Origin: Streptococcus sp. | Lineage (GTDB): Bacteria; Bacillota; Bacilli; Lactobacillales; Streptococcaceae | Direction of reading: 5' to 3' | Assembly (NCBI GenBank): GCA_030528055.1 | Contig: JAUMZQ010000005.1 | Span: 62,001-126,000 of the forward strand | Length of the DNA: 64,000 nt | The notes under the pieces: generated by a model | The model's input: the letters and a program-made list of their open reading frames with translations, nothing else | Told to the model about the DNA's origin: nothing | The model's database searches: none | Position numbers and translations under genes: made by a program | Part shown: in pieces, positions 9,029 to 18,094 of the stretch | Layout of the letters: each line of letters opens with the position of its first letter | Position numbering within the stretch: position 1 is the stretch's first letter

Positions 9029-9278
9029 GACTGCTTTAAATACCTTTATTCGCTACAAAAACTACATCACTAATGCCATTGAATTGTCTTATTCTAACGC
9101 TAAACTAGAAGCAACAAACAAACTGATCAAAGATATCAAACGCAATGCCTTTGGTTATCGGAACTTTGAAAACTTCAAACAACGTATCTATATCGCTTTG
9201 AATATCACAAAAGAGAAGACGAAGTTCGTCTCCTCTCGTGCTTAGTTATAGGTCACCCACTACAGTTGACAAAGAGCC
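8990..9278 (+). mobile_element. ISL3-family (IS1167-like) remnant, right
   Basis: The plus strand encodes the last ~75 residues of an ISL3 transposase (TFIRYKNYITNAIELS..., then LEATNKLIKDIKRNAFGYRNF) ending near 9243, followed by the terminal repeat at 9259-9278 (ACTACAGTTGACAAAGAGCC). That repeat is the inverse of the one at 4953-4971. Confidence 0.8.
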
Positions 9279-9285
9279 TAAATAA

Positions 9286-9882
9286 ATGTTAGGCTATAAT
9301 TATCAGAAGGGTCTAAATAAAATGAGTAGAGCAGAAAAAACTCCAAAAGCAAAACCTCAACGAGAATTGTTCAGTCTTAAGCCTAATAGCGTTGCAGATG
9401 TAGAGAAAATTATTAAAGCTGAATTCCCAATGGAAACAAAAGATTTGTTTATTTTAGAAAAGACAATTATAAACAAAAATTCTCCAAATGAGTTTGAACG
9501 GTCTACGTTTAAAACTAATGTCGGAGAGCATTTCAAGGAAGCTTATGTATGGATTGGATTTGATTCAGATGGATTTGTTTTGGTGGTTGCTAAAGCACAA
9601 GTAAATATTGATGAAAATCAATATGGTGATTTGTTTGATTTTTACAAACCTTATTTGAGTCCTACGCCAAGGTTTATCCTTGAACTTGATGGGTTTCTCA
9701 CTAATCAAGAATATAGAATGCAAAAAAATCTTTACAAAAAAATGAATGATTATATGATTAAGGCAATTGTGATTCCAATTGATAGAGTGAACGCTCACGC
9801 TTTAGAAAGAAAAATCGGTGATAAGTTATTGGAAAAAAACATCCCAATATTAAACAAATACTCACACAGAATGGGCAAATAA
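9286..9882 (+). CDS. hypothetical protein, phage-type
   Basis: 198 residues, soluble. The C-terminal part (HALERKIGDKLLEKNIPILNKYSHR) resembles proteins found near phage packaging genes and some nuclease-like tails, but no catalytic motif is clear. It may start at 9322 (MSRAEKTPKAKPQRELF), and the phage portal scrap directly downstream suggests it belonged to a prophage. Low certainty on role. Confidence 0.45.
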   Translation: MLGYNYQKGLNKMSRAEKTPKAKPQRELFSLKPNSVADVEKIIKAEFPMETKDLFILEKTIINKNSPNEFERSTFKTNVGEHFKEAYVWIGFDSDGFVLVVAKAQVNIDENQYGDLFDFYKPYLSPTPRFILELDGFLTNQEYRMQKNLYKKMNDYMIKAIVIPIDRVNAHALERKIGDKLLEKNIPILNKYSHRMGK

Positions 9883-9949
9883 AACATAATTTCCAGTATC
9901 TACAAATGTAGGTGCTTTTTTGATATCAAAAATTTGAAATGAGGAATCA

Positions 9950-10154
9950 ATGGGATTAATAAAATCCCTATTCAAGTCACGTGACAAACCAACTAATCAA
10001 ACGATCATGAATTCTTATAGATTTATGTTTGGTGGCTCATCAGCAGGTAAGAGTGTTACTGAACAATCAGCAATCACTGAGGGAGGCGATGTTCAAAGGC
10101 ACTACTCATAATATCGAAAGCGATATAGATTCAAAAAATAAAGCAGGCGAGTAA
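9950..10154 (+). pseudogene. phage portal protein, internally deleted and frameshifted
   Basis: ATG 9950 begins MGLIKSLFKSRDKP..., then SYRFMFGGSSAGKSVTEQSAIT, the typical N-terminus of HK97-type portal proteins. After ~42 residues it jumps to a Gly-Asp-rich tail and stops at 10109. In the next frame the tail continues to a TAA at 10152-10154 (THNIESDIDSKNKAGE). So start and end of the gene were joined by a deletion of the middle. Confidence 0.6.
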
Positions 10155-10155
10155 A

Positions 10156-10275
10156 CAATGTAAATGTTGCACAAGCAAACGAAGAATTCAAAGAGGTAGA
10201 TTATCAAAAGTTTAATCTTTCTTTATGTCAGTATTTGGATAGTATTTAATTATCAATGTATAGATAATTAAAATT
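10156..10275 (+). repeat. 120-bp duplicate of the 3' end of the gene at 4492
   Basis: Matches 4767-4886 almost base for base. A G-to-T difference turns a GAA codon into TAA. It is joined directly to the portal remnant. Confidence 0.85.
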
Positions 10276-10366
10276 TAATAAAATAATATGATAGTAAAAA
10301 GAAATCTAAATAACGAAAAATAGGAATTTTAATAGGAGGATAATTGGAAATATTTTTATAATGTAA

Positions 10367-10469
10367 ACTAAAAATTATAAATTGTAATTGCATTAAGTAA
10401 TTAGTGTGATTGCAATTTTTTTATGGTATAATAAGGTAAAATAACCTTTCTAATTTATCGGAGGTATGA
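10367..10469 (+). repeat. 103-bp direct repeat, copy 2
   Basis: Second copy of 8726-8828, again with terminator-like hairpin, TATAAT and GGAGGT. The frame behind it (MTNQ) stops after four codons; the promoter probably now serves the ABC genes from 10499. Confidence 0.85.
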
Positions 10470-10498
10470 CAAATCAATAAAATATTAAGGAGTTCAAA

Positions 10499-11083
10499 AT
10501 GGAAGTGAAAAATTTATCTTACGCTTATGGCCCAAAGCAATTATTTTCTAATATCTCGTTCAATACAGTTGATACTCCGCTTGTTATTATTGAAGGGAAA
10601 AATGGTTCTGGAAAATCAACTTTATTGAAGGTATTACTAGGAATCAAAAAAGTTCAATCTGGACAGGTTATTTCAGGAGATTCGATAGGATATGTTCCAG
10701 ATTCTTCCGAAGTCTATTTTGTTGGCATGTCTCCAGAAGTGTTATTTCATTTTTAAAAAAAACAATTTCGCATTGAAGATACATATTTTACAGAGCGACT
10801 TACTGAGTTAAAAGAAAAGTTTAATGTTAACGATTCAACTATGTCTCAGACAATCCAGTCTCTTTCATTGGGAGAAAAAAAGAAGATTATGTTAATCGCA
10901 ACATTTTTAACAGATGCTAAATTGTATGTTATGGACGAACCATTTTCAGGACTTGATGAAAATAGTTTGAAGGAACTCTATGAATTAATTGGGCAGTCTC
11001 TTCAGTCAGGAAAAGAATTTATAATTGTAACTCATGGTCATAGCGACAAATTACCAGCGCAAAGCAAAACGATTTATTTGTAG
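10499..11083 (+). pseudogene. ABC ATPase split by an in-frame nonsense codon
   Basis: The first part (10499-10753) has Walker A EGKNGSGKSTL; the second part has a signature-like LSLGEKKK, Walker B LYVMDEPFSGLD and the switch region IIVTHGH. Both lie in the same frame and are separated only by TAA at 10754-10756, so a single base change (for example TTA or CAA to TAA) explains the break. Downstream residues KKQFRIEDTYFTERL continue a normal ATPase. Unless read through, the partner membrane protein at 11093 has no ATPase of its own. Confidence 0.75.
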
Positions 11084-11092
11084 GAGTTAATA

Positions 11093-12283
11093 ATGAGTAA
11101 TTTTATGGATGGGCTTTACTTACTTTTTGTTGCAAGACAAGGGTACTGGGATAGTTCGGATAAAGTTAATTTTAAAACGTTTTGGAAGTATATTTATCCT
11201 TATTTTAGCATTTCTGTTGTTCTATTAGCTATATTCCCAATATTTCAGAATGATTTAATGATGTTTCTAAAAAAGCAACACTTTCTAGGCATTTTTTCAT
11301 ATGAACTTATTTTTTGGATTGTTTTTTATGTTATTATCCCATTAGGTCTAGCATATGAGAATTTCTATGTTATGAAGTCAAATACTCCGCTGACTTTTAA
11401 ATTATTTTTTAATGTTACAGGGACGAAATTTCAATATCTCTTATTGGTTAAAAATCTAATTTTAACCTTACCAGTGATTACTATCTCGTTGTTTTACCAG
11501 CCAATATTTACAATTTTGTTGTTAATTACGGTGCATTTTATTAGTCAAAAATTGTCAGCTTTTCTTTTAGATTTTTCTTTTTCAACTCCTAAATTATCTG
11601 ACTACCTCAACTATCTATTAAGCATAGTTGAATGGATTGCAATAGTGAAGTATTTGGCAGTAACAGTAATTTCGATGACTATTTTTTTCCTGCTATTTAA
11701 ATACCAACCGTCCTTTTTAAATCTAGAATTTAGAACATTTGATGAAGTTTTGTTTGCCAGTGTATTTTTAGGATCAGTTTTTTATAGTCATAAAGGATTA
11801 GCCTACATTTTTATGAGTTTGATAAACGATATTCCCTATCTTAAAGCTATTGGCATTAATGTGAAAAGATTCTTAAATAAGAAATTATTTTTTATATTAA
11901 CTACGAGCTATGCGGTAACTATTTTCCCTTTTATAATCGGGCTTATTATTTTGAAATTCACTTGGTTTCAAATGGCGGTTTTAAGTTTTGGTATATATAT
12001 TAGTTACCTATCAGTACAAGGGTTTCAGATGAGAGAATCTCTATTTTTTAAAGACAAGTATATAAAGAATATTAAAGAATTAGAATCTTATAGATTTCCA
12101 TTGAAACATCATTTATACATTTGGGCGAGTAGATTATTTTTTGTAGTTATTTTCTTAGTAGATAGATATCTAACGAATTCTTTTTCAAGAATAGCATCTA
12201 TTGCAATTATTTTTTTATTAATCTATAGCTTTTTATTGAATTACAGAAAAACATTAAATCAGTTTACCAACTGTGTAGACTAG
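11093..12283 (+). CDS. multi-spanning membrane protein, ABC exporter permease
   Basis: 396 residues with about ten hydrophobic spans and no other motif. It starts at ATG 11093 after TAGGAGTT, ten bases behind the broken ATPase, and resembles the permease at 6433 in size and layout. It is likely the membrane subunit of a peptide exporter or immunity transporter. Continues into the MacB-type pair at 12314. Confidence 0.65.
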   Translation: MSNFMDGLYLLFVARQGYWDSSDKVNFKTFWKYIYPYFSISVVLLAIFPIFQNDLMMFLKKQHFLGIFSYELIFWIVFYVIIPLGLAYENFYVMKSNTPLTFKLFFNVTGTKFQYLLLVKNLILTLPVITISLFYQPIFTILLLITVHFISQKLSAFLLDFSFSTPKLSDYLNYLLSIVEWIAIVKYLAVTVISMTIFFLLFKYQPSFLNLEFRTFDEVLFASVFLGSVFYSHKGLAYIFMSLINDIPYLKAIGINVKRFLNKKLFFILTTSYAVTIFPFIIGLIILKFTWFQMAVLSFGIYISYLSVQGFQMRESLFFKDKYIKNIKELESYRFPLKHHLYIWASRLFFVVIFLVDRYLTNSFSRIASIAIIFLLIYSFLLNYRKTLNQFTNCVD

Positions 12284-12313
12284 AAAAGTTACTACAAAAT
12301 AAAAGGAGAAATC

Positions 12314-12997
12314 ATGACTATTTTGAAAGTTAAAGATGTACATAAGTCATACCAAATCAATTCAAAAGAGTATGAAGTAGCCTTAAATGGAATTAATCTT
12401 CAGTTGGAAGAACAAAAAATTATTGTAATTTATGGACCATCTGGCTGTGGTAAAACGAGTCTACTAAATATTATTAGTGGACTTGATTGTGATTACAAAG
12501 GGGATGTTTTATTTAAGAAACAATCTTTGAGTAATTATTCTCAAGAAGAGCTAACTTTATTTAGAAAAGAGCATATCGGTTTTGTATTTCAGAATTTTAA
12601 TTTGATTGCTCATCAGACGGTACTAGACAATGTTAAAATGCCACTACGCTTAAAAGGTTTATCAGACAAAGAGATGAATCAAATAGCAGAGAAACATCTT
12701 AAACAATTAGGAATGCTAGAATTCAAATCAAAAAATGTAAAACAGCTATCTGGAGGTCAGCGTCAGCGAGTAGCGATTGCACGCGCTTTAGTTAATTCAC
12801 CAGAAATAATCGTTGCAGATGAACCGACAGGTGCACTGGATTCAAACTCTCAAGTCGTTGTTTTGGATATTTTTAAAAAATTAGTTGCAAATGGAAAAAC
12901 AATTATCATTGTTACTCATAATCCAGATGTGGCTGACTACGCTGATGTAATCATAAAAATGAAAGATGGTGAAGTGATTGAAAAAATTGAAAGGTAA
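12314..12997 (+). CDS. MacB/LolD-type ABC ATP-binding protein
   Basis: 227 residues with all ABC motifs: Walker A GPSGCGKTS (~residue 40), Q-loop VFQNFNL, signature LSGGQRQRVAIARAL, Walker B IIVADEPTGALDS, switch histidine VTHNPD. The TGALDS stretch is typical of the MacB/FtsE/LolD group that works with FtsX-type permeases. AAAGGAG precedes ATG 12314. It overlaps the permease gene by 20 bases. Likely exports or resists peptides (bacteriocin/lantibiotic type). Confidence 0.9.
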   Translation: MTILKVKDVHKSYQINSKEYEVALNGINLQLEEQKIIVIYGPSGCGKTSLLNIISGLDCDYKGDVLFKKQSLSNYSQEELTLFRKEHIGFVFQNFNLIAHQTVLDNVKMPLRLKGLSDKEMNQIAEKHLKQLGMLEFKSKNVKQLSGGQRQRVAIARALVNSPEIIVADEPTGALDSNSQVVVLDIFKKLVANGKTIIIVTHNPDVADYADVIIKMKDGEVIEKIER

Positions 12998-14267
12998 GAG
13001 GAACCAGTTCTCTTTTAAAAGTAAGTTCAAACTATCTCTATCTAATTTTATGGAACGTCGTTGGAGAAATATTATGATTTCTGTAGCAACTTCTATTGGA
13101 TTTACAGGGATTTTTATATCGTTTGGATTAGGAAATGCCATCGTAGATATTATCAATAAAGAAACAGATAATGGAAACATACCCGCGCAAGTACAAATTT
13201 CTCTTAATAGTCAAGCAACAGGAGGTGGGGTACTCAATCAATCAGATATAGATTATTTGAACAAATTAATTGGTAAAGAAAATATCAAATATCTGGAGAG
13301 CCCATTTTCTACCATTATGCAAAGTGTCAGTTTAGATGGTAAAACAATGGATCTAAGTAGCACTTTACCGAATTATGCTCAAATCGTCAGTCTCTATAAA
13401 GATAGTACGATAATGGTATCATCTAATACCAAAAAAAATATCATTGCAGGTAAGCCTTATAAAGACCCTGATGAAGAAGGTTTGACAGTTCCCATTACAT
13501 TTATTGAAAATTTTAATAAATTAAATAAGACCAACTATTCAGCTAAAAATATTATAGGGAAAAAAGTTGATTTAGTTATACTTGAAAATACTGAACAAGG
13601 GAATCATACAGCTGAAATTTCTATGAAAATTACTCGAGTTCTCACAGATGAATTGGAAGATAGTAATAGTTATGTCGCACCAAATACATTAGATAAAATC
13701 CTTAAAAACAATAGCTTTACTAAAGTGCGTCCATATTTTATTTTAGAATTAAAAGAAGCAGGTAACACCGAATCAGTTGTTGATAAAATTAAGAAAAATA
13801 AAAAATATACTGTTTTTTCACAACAAGAAATTCTTAATCTAGTTATTAATTTTATTAGAGTCATCCAAGGTCTACTGATTGTGTTGTCTTCTCAAGCAGT
13901 ACTTGTTTCTATGGTCATGATTGGAATCATCATTTACATTAATATCATGCAGCGCTCAAAAGAGATTGGTGTAATGAAAGCAGTAGGTTACTTGAACAAG
14001 GATGTTAAGTCTATTTTTATCTATGAGTCGCTCCTAATTACCTTCATTTCTTTACTTGTTGCTTATGTCTTTTCTCAAGTAATTGGAATGATAGCCAATA
14101 TCGCAGTTAAACATTTTTATCCTAACATTACCAGAGTCTTTTTCCTGAATTGGCAGTCTATTTTGATTATGTTTGCACTGGCTATGGCAATGGGCTATAT
14201 ATCAGCTTATTTTCCAACAAAGAAAATCAGTAAATTAGATCCCGTAGAATCTCTGAGATATGAATAG
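12978..14267 (+). CDS. FtsX/MacB-type ABC permease
   Basis: 429 residues: one membrane span near residues 35-55, a large extracellular domain, then three spans in the last 150 residues and the FtsX-family end PTKKISKLDPVESLRYE. It pairs with the ATPase at 12314. The start is uncertain: TTG 12978, TTG 12987 or a later ATG. The extracytoplasmic domain suggests transfer or sensing of a peptide outside the membrane. Confidence 0.85.
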   Translation: MKKLKGKRNQFSFKSKFKLSLSNFMERRWRNIMISVATSIGFTGIFISFGLGNAIVDIINKETDNGNIPAQVQISLNSQATGGGVLNQSDIDYLNKLIGKENIKYLESPFSTIMQSVSLDGKTMDLSSTLPNYAQIVSLYKDSTIMVSSNTKKNIIAGKPYKDPDEEGLTVPITFIENFNKLNKTNYSAKNIIGKKVDLVILENTEQGNHTAEISMKITRVLTDELEDSNSYVAPNTLDKILKNNSFTKVRPYFILELKEAGNTESVVDKIKKNKKYTVFSQQEILNLVINFIRVIQGLLIVLSSQAVLVSMVMIGIIIYINIMQRSKEIGVMKAVGYLNKDVKSIFIYESLLITFISLLVAYVFSQVIGMIANIAVKHFYPNITRVFFLNWQSILIMFALAMAMGYISAYFPTKKISKLDPVESLRYE

Positions 14268-14403
14268 AGAATATAGTCAGAAGCAGACTTTATTGGTAGG
14301 TGTTCACATTAAAGTGGAAAAAACTAGTAATGGTACTGAAAGATTAAAATATAGATTTAATAGTGAGAGTAAGTATAAAATAAAATGTTAAGGAGATTTA
14401 AAT

Positions 14404-15159
14404 ATAGGAGTTTCTGTTACTCAAAGAATTAAACAAGTAAAACAACCTAGAGGAGGATATGTTAATCCAGCATTATTCGAAATAACAGTAAAAGAAGAGG
14501 ATGCTGAATTAGCAATCAATGAAAATATTCATCCTAGCTTAATCGGAATTGCGGTGGATTATCTTACAAGGTTCAGTTCGGGGGATAGTGCAGAAGAAGC
14601 CTTTAAAATTTCTTTAAAGGGAGCTGGTTTAATAAATAAAGATAAAGTAGCTAAAACACTGTTAAATAATATTACCTCTTTAGATGATATTTCGATTATT
14701 AATGCAGTAAAATTATCTGGTTTTGATGTTGTTTTTCGTGCAGGTCTTTCGAAATATAAGCCTGTAGAAGAGATAGAGCCAGATGCATCCACTATCAATA
14801 ACATTAGAATTATGGTTAATCGTTCTTTGAAGTTTTTAGAAGAATATGGACCAAAAATACTAGATGGCTTCACATTTGTCGGCGGATATACAGATACAGT
14901 TAGTACAGGAGACGGCGATTTTATAACAGAAGATACTCTCTGGGATTTCAAAGTTTCCAAATTGCCACCTAAGAAAGAACATACATTGCAGTTACTCATG
15001 TATTGGAGAATGGGCATCCGCTCCAATCAAAAAGAATTTCAAAACATAAAATTTCTCGGAATTTTTAACCCAAGATTAAATAAAGTATATAAGCTTCCTA
15101 TTTCCAAAATTTCAGATGATCTAATCAAAGAAGTAGAAAAAGAAGTGATTGGTTACTAA
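14404..15159 (+). CDS. hypothetical protein, PD-(D/E)XK-like; apparent ATA start
   Basis: The frame reads GVSVTQRIKQVKQPRGGYVNP from 14407, preceded by ATA at 14404, eight bases behind AAGGAG (14390-14395). The first standard start (GTG 14554) would cut off ~50 residues that look native (NPALFEITVKEEDAELAINENIHPSLIGIAVDYLTRF). Either ATA is used or an ATG was mutated. The C-terminal half (GYTDTVSTGDGDFITEDTLWDFKVSK, then LQLLMYWRMG) has a D...DFK pattern like PD-(D/E)XK nuclease folds. Role unknown. Confidence 0.55.
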   Translation: MGVSVTQRIKQVKQPRGGYVNPALFEITVKEEDAELAINENIHPSLIGIAVDYLTRFSSGDSAEEAFKISLKGAGLINKDKVAKTLLNNITSLDDISIINAVKLSGFDVVFRAGLSKYKPVEEIEPDASTINNIRIMVNRSLKFLEEYGPKILDGFTFVGGYTDTVSTGDGDFITEDTLWDFKVSKLPPKKEHTLQLLMYWRMGIRSNQKEFQNIKFLGIFNPRLNKVYKLPISKISDDLIKEVEKEVIGY

Positions 15160-15262
15160 GTAACGTTCAATACAAGTACATTTTGAATTGTTTAGAGAAA
15201 TGTAACACATGAATAATTTTTATTTCAAATAATCAATGCTATAATTGAAACAGGAGGAGCAG

Positions 15263-15634
15263 ATGATGATTGATCATTTTAGCATTCGCGTAAAGAATTT
15301 AGAAAAAAGCAAAGAGTTTTACAAACAACTATTAGAACCTCTAGGATACACTATTGCTTTTGATATTCCACAGGCTGTCAGTTTTGCAGAAGAAAGAACT
15401 TCCTCTAGCGGAGACTTTTGGATACAGGAAGGAATAGCCGAAGCAACACATTTCGCCTTTAATGCCGCAACAAGAAAACAAGTAGATGCATTCTATACAG
15501 TGGGACTGGCTATTGGCGGGAAAGATAATGGAGCTCCTGGTATTCGTGAAAAATATAAGCAACCCTATTACGCAGCATTTATACTGGATTGTGACGGAAA
15601 TAATGTTGAAGCTGTGTGTCATGAGGAAGAGTAA
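15263..15634 (+). CDS. VOC/glyoxalase-family protein
   Basis: About 123 residues beginning MIDHFSIRVKNLEKSKEFYKQLLEPLGY, the classical start of vicinal-oxygen-chelate proteins, with an HFAF strand and a C-terminal GNNVEAVCHE containing the usual metal-ligand glutamate. AGGAGG at 15252-15257 supports ATG 15263 or 15266 rather than TTG 15245. Specific substrate unknown (glyoxalase, bleomycin-resistance-like and others share the fold). Confidence 0.85.
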   Translation: MMIDHFSIRVKNLEKSKEFYKQLLEPLGYTIAFDIPQAVSFAEERTSSSGDFWIQEGIAEATHFAFNAATRKQVDAFYTVGLAIGGKDNGAPGIREKYKQPYYAAFILDCDGNNVEAVCHEEE

Positions 15635-15734
15635 AAGAGAATAGTAGCATACATGTATAAATAAACATTCTTCCTAAGAGAATAGTTTTTAAAATAAGCA
15701 ACAAAATAAAAAAAAGAAAGCAGAAGTATAATAG

Positions 15735-16544
15735 ATGGGAATTTTTGATAAATTATTTGGTTCAAAAAAGAATGAGAAACCAACGCACAATGAAATAAAA
15801 GAAGTGAATTCAATTAAGCCTACGGATGAGAAAAAAGAAGTGTCTAAAAAAGTAAAATTTTATCTTGAAACATTCTCAGAGGATGATACGCCAGGATGGT
15901 CTGCAATTGATAAAGAATTAGAAAAATTGTACGAGAAAGATAGTGAAAGACATTATGCTACAGTTGTCAAACAGATATTTGGAGGTAAAGATCCTATTGA
16001 TGGATTTAATATTTATGACAACTCTGAACAAACCTTTCACAGACATATTATCAGCTATGGAATGAGTGAGTTGTATTTTAACCCTAAATCAGCAGATGAT
16101 GAATTTAGCAAATGGGGATTTGAATTTACTATGAGGATCATTCCTTTCAATGGCGATAAACCTGCAGAGAAAAAGGATGGAAGCATTGCTCAAAATGAAC
16201 CTTATTGGGTTATGAATCTGATGCAAAATTTAGCACGATATGTTTTCTCTTCAGGAAATCACTTTGATCCCTACCATTTTATCCCTACCAATTCACCGAT
16301 TAGAGGGGAAACAGATACAAAATTAGTCGGCATTGCCTTTGTTCCTGATGTACAATTAAATACGATAGACACACCAAATGGAAAAGTTCAATTCTTACAA
16401 ATGGTCGGTTTAACACAAAAAGAGTTGGATTGGCTTTGGGAAGATCCTACAACATCCAGAGTTAAAGAATTAATTGACAAAATGCGAGTGGATAACCCTA
16501 TGCTAATCGTTGATTTAAACCGAGAAAAAGAATACGTAGATTGA
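15735..16544 (+). CDS. suppressor-of-fused (SUFU) domain protein
   Basis: 269 residues. After a charged ~45-residue N-terminus, the domain with DDTPGWSAIDKELEKLY, HRHIISYGMSELYFNP, GFEFTMRII and HFDPYHFIPTN follows bacterial SUFU-like proteins, which often act as immunity proteins to secreted toxins. No membrane span. Stands alone between the VOC and PspC genes. Function in this strain is inferred only. Confidence 0.7.
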   Translation: MGIFDKLFGSKKNEKPTHNEIKEVNSIKPTDEKKEVSKKVKFYLETFSEDDTPGWSAIDKELEKLYEKDSERHYATVVKQIFGGKDPIDGFNIYDNSEQTFHRHIISYGMSELYFNPKSADDEFSKWGFEFTMRIIPFNGDKPAEKKDGSIAQNEPYWVMNLMQNLARYVFSSGNHFDPYHFIPTNSPIRGETDTKLVGIAFVPDVQLNTIDTPNGKVQFLQMVGLTQKELDWLWEDPTTSRVKELIDKMRVDNPMLIVDLNREKEYVD

Positions 16545-16575
16545 GTGTATGTACTCCAAAACATACTCTATCAAT

Positions 16576-16605
16576 TTGACAAATGTCAGTAAAATACAGT
16601 ATAAT
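16576..16605 (+). promoter_or_regulatory. promoter of pspC-like gene
   Basis: TTGACA (16576-16581), 18-bp spacer, TATAAT (16600-16605). Confidence 0.75.
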
Positions 16606-16661
16606 AAGTTAGATATACAAATAAGTTTGTCCATATTATCACAAATAAAAAAGAGGAACCT

Positions 16662-16844
16662 ATGAAAAAAAGACTAACAAGAGACGTACATAACCAAAAG
16701 ATTGCAGGCGTTTGTTCTGGGATTGCCAACTACTTTGATGTGGATCCAACTTTGATTCGATTACTTTGGGTTCTATTCGTTTTCGGATTTGGAACTGGTA
16801 TTGTAGCATATATCATTTGCTGGATAATCATGCCAGAGAACTAA
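16662..16844 (+). CDS. PspC-domain membrane protein
   Basis: 60 residues matching the PspC domain from end to end: KRLTRDVHNQKIAGVCSGIANYFDVDPTLIRLLWV followed by one membrane span ending IICWIIMPEN. Such small PspC proteins are linked to envelope stress. AAGAGGAACC precedes the ATG and a strong promoter lies upstream, so it is a single-gene unit. Confidence 0.9.
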   Translation: MKKRLTRDVHNQKIAGVCSGIANYFDVDPTLIRLLWVLFVFGFGTGIVAYIICWIIMPEN

Positions 16845-16874
16845 GCTAAAATTTTTATAACTTTTAAACTATAA

Positions 16875-17105
16875 ATTTATATAATTGAACAAGAAGGAAC
16901 TGGAATAAAATCAGGAATTAAACACTATGAATTTGAAGAAAGTGGTGAAAAGTTTGCTGTTCTTTTTCCTGATAAAGATGATGAAAATGTAGCTATAGCT
17001 CTCCAACCTGATGAAGACAATTTTTTGCGAGGAGAAATAATCTATGCTATGAATAAAAAATCATATCCAAATTATGAAAAATATATTGAGAAATACTTTG
17101 AATAA
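16875..17105 (+). pseudogene. small coding remnant without a standard start
   Basis: An open frame ending at TAA 17103-17105 encodes a protein-like sequence (HYEFEESGEKFAVLFPDKDDENVAIALQPDEDNFLRGEIIYAMNKKSYPNYEKYIEKYFE) but no ATG/GTG/TTG lies at its front. AAGGAA at 16894 precedes an ATA. Either a truncated gene or a second case of a lost start codon in this region. Confidence 0.4.
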
Positions 17106-17236
17106 TTAAAACCAGTAAATTTTAATAAATTAACAGTAAACCACTCATTATCAAGATGTATCTGTGTTTTTTATGCAGATGCATTTTTTATTTAAGTCAA
17201 ATTTCAATTTAGAAGAATGAAGAATAATGAAAAACT

Positions 17237-18013
17237 ATGACAATAAATTTTAATTTCCCCAAAAAGATTCAAAAGTACCTCAATGGTCTTTCCTATCAAT
17301 CTGATTCAGTTGGACAGAGTTCAGCGAATATTTTAATTTTTGAAAACTATGTATTGAAGATTCAAGAGGTATGTGAAGAAGCAGAAAATGAAGTTTTTGC
17401 TTTGAAATGGTTGAAGAACAAGATTGCAGTCCCTGAATTGTTTGAATACGTTATTGAAGATAATAAACTATATTTATTAATGGAACGGATCAAAACGACA
17501 AGTATTAATTTTAAGAATTTAGATTTGGTAACAACTATGCTTGCGAATATACTAAAAAGACTGTGGATGCTTGATATTTCAACGTTTTCCAAAAAAACAA
17601 GCTTGTTAGAAGCAGCTAGCTACAATATTGAGAAGAATCTCATCGATATGAATCATGTGCAACCAGAGACATTTGGAAAATCAGGGTTTCGTACACCTTC
17701 TGATTTATTGGCTTGGTTAGAAGAAAACAAACCCAAAGGAGATTTGGTATTTACTCATGGTGATTTTACACTAGCAAATATTTTGATAAACGATAATCAA
17801 CTAGGAACATTAATTGATTTGGGAAAGTCAGGTCCAGCAGATAGATGGCAAGATATTGCGATTTGTTTACGTAGTTTGTATTCAAATATTGAAAAACATT
17901 ATCCGAATCTTTACGACAAAGAAACAATTCAAAACATGATTTTAGATAAACTGCAAATCCCTTTAAATAAGGAAAAATTAAATTACTATATCCTGCTAGA
18001 TGAACTTTTTTGA
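17237..18013 (+). CDS. APH(3')-like phosphotransferase
   Basis: 258 residues with kinase-fold motifs of the aminoglycoside 3'-phosphotransferase group: catalytic loop THGDFTLANIL (~residue 174) and metal-binding IDLGKSGPADRWQDIAICLRS (~residue 193). The length fits APH(3'). Overall it differs from common mobile aph genes, so actual drug resistance is uncertain; it could be a chromosomal kinase for another small substrate. It ends 16 bp before the licT promoter. Confidence 0.75.
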   Translation: MTINFNFPKKIQKYLNGLSYQSDSVGQSSANILIFENYVLKIQEVCEEAENEVFALKWLKNKIAVPELFEYVIEDNKLYLLMERIKTTSINFKNLDLVTTMLANILKRLWMLDISTFSKKTSLLEAASYNIEKNLIDMNHVQPETFGKSGFRTPSDLLAWLEENKPKGDLVFTHGDFTLANILINDNQLGTLIDLGKSGPADRWQDIAICLRSLYSNIEKHYPNLYDKETIQNMILDKLQIPLNKEKLNYYILLDELF

Positions 18014-18028
18014 CAGATTTTACTATTA

Positions 18029-18059
18029 TTGACATTGTAATTTAATTTGTTATTATAAT
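18029..18059 (+). promoter_or_regulatory. licT promoter
   Basis: TTGACA at 18029-18034 with TATTAT at 18051-18056 (16-bp spacer) or TATAAT at 18054-18059 (19-bp spacer). Confidence 0.65.
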
Positions 18060-18094
18060 TAGAGACAGTTATTAAATATTGAGGAGACTACCAC

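Noticed and set aside
17237..18013. Claim of a proven aminoglycoside-resistance gene
   Set aside because: Motifs fit APH(3') but the sequence is not one of the mobile aph genes I recognise; resistance cannot be asserted.
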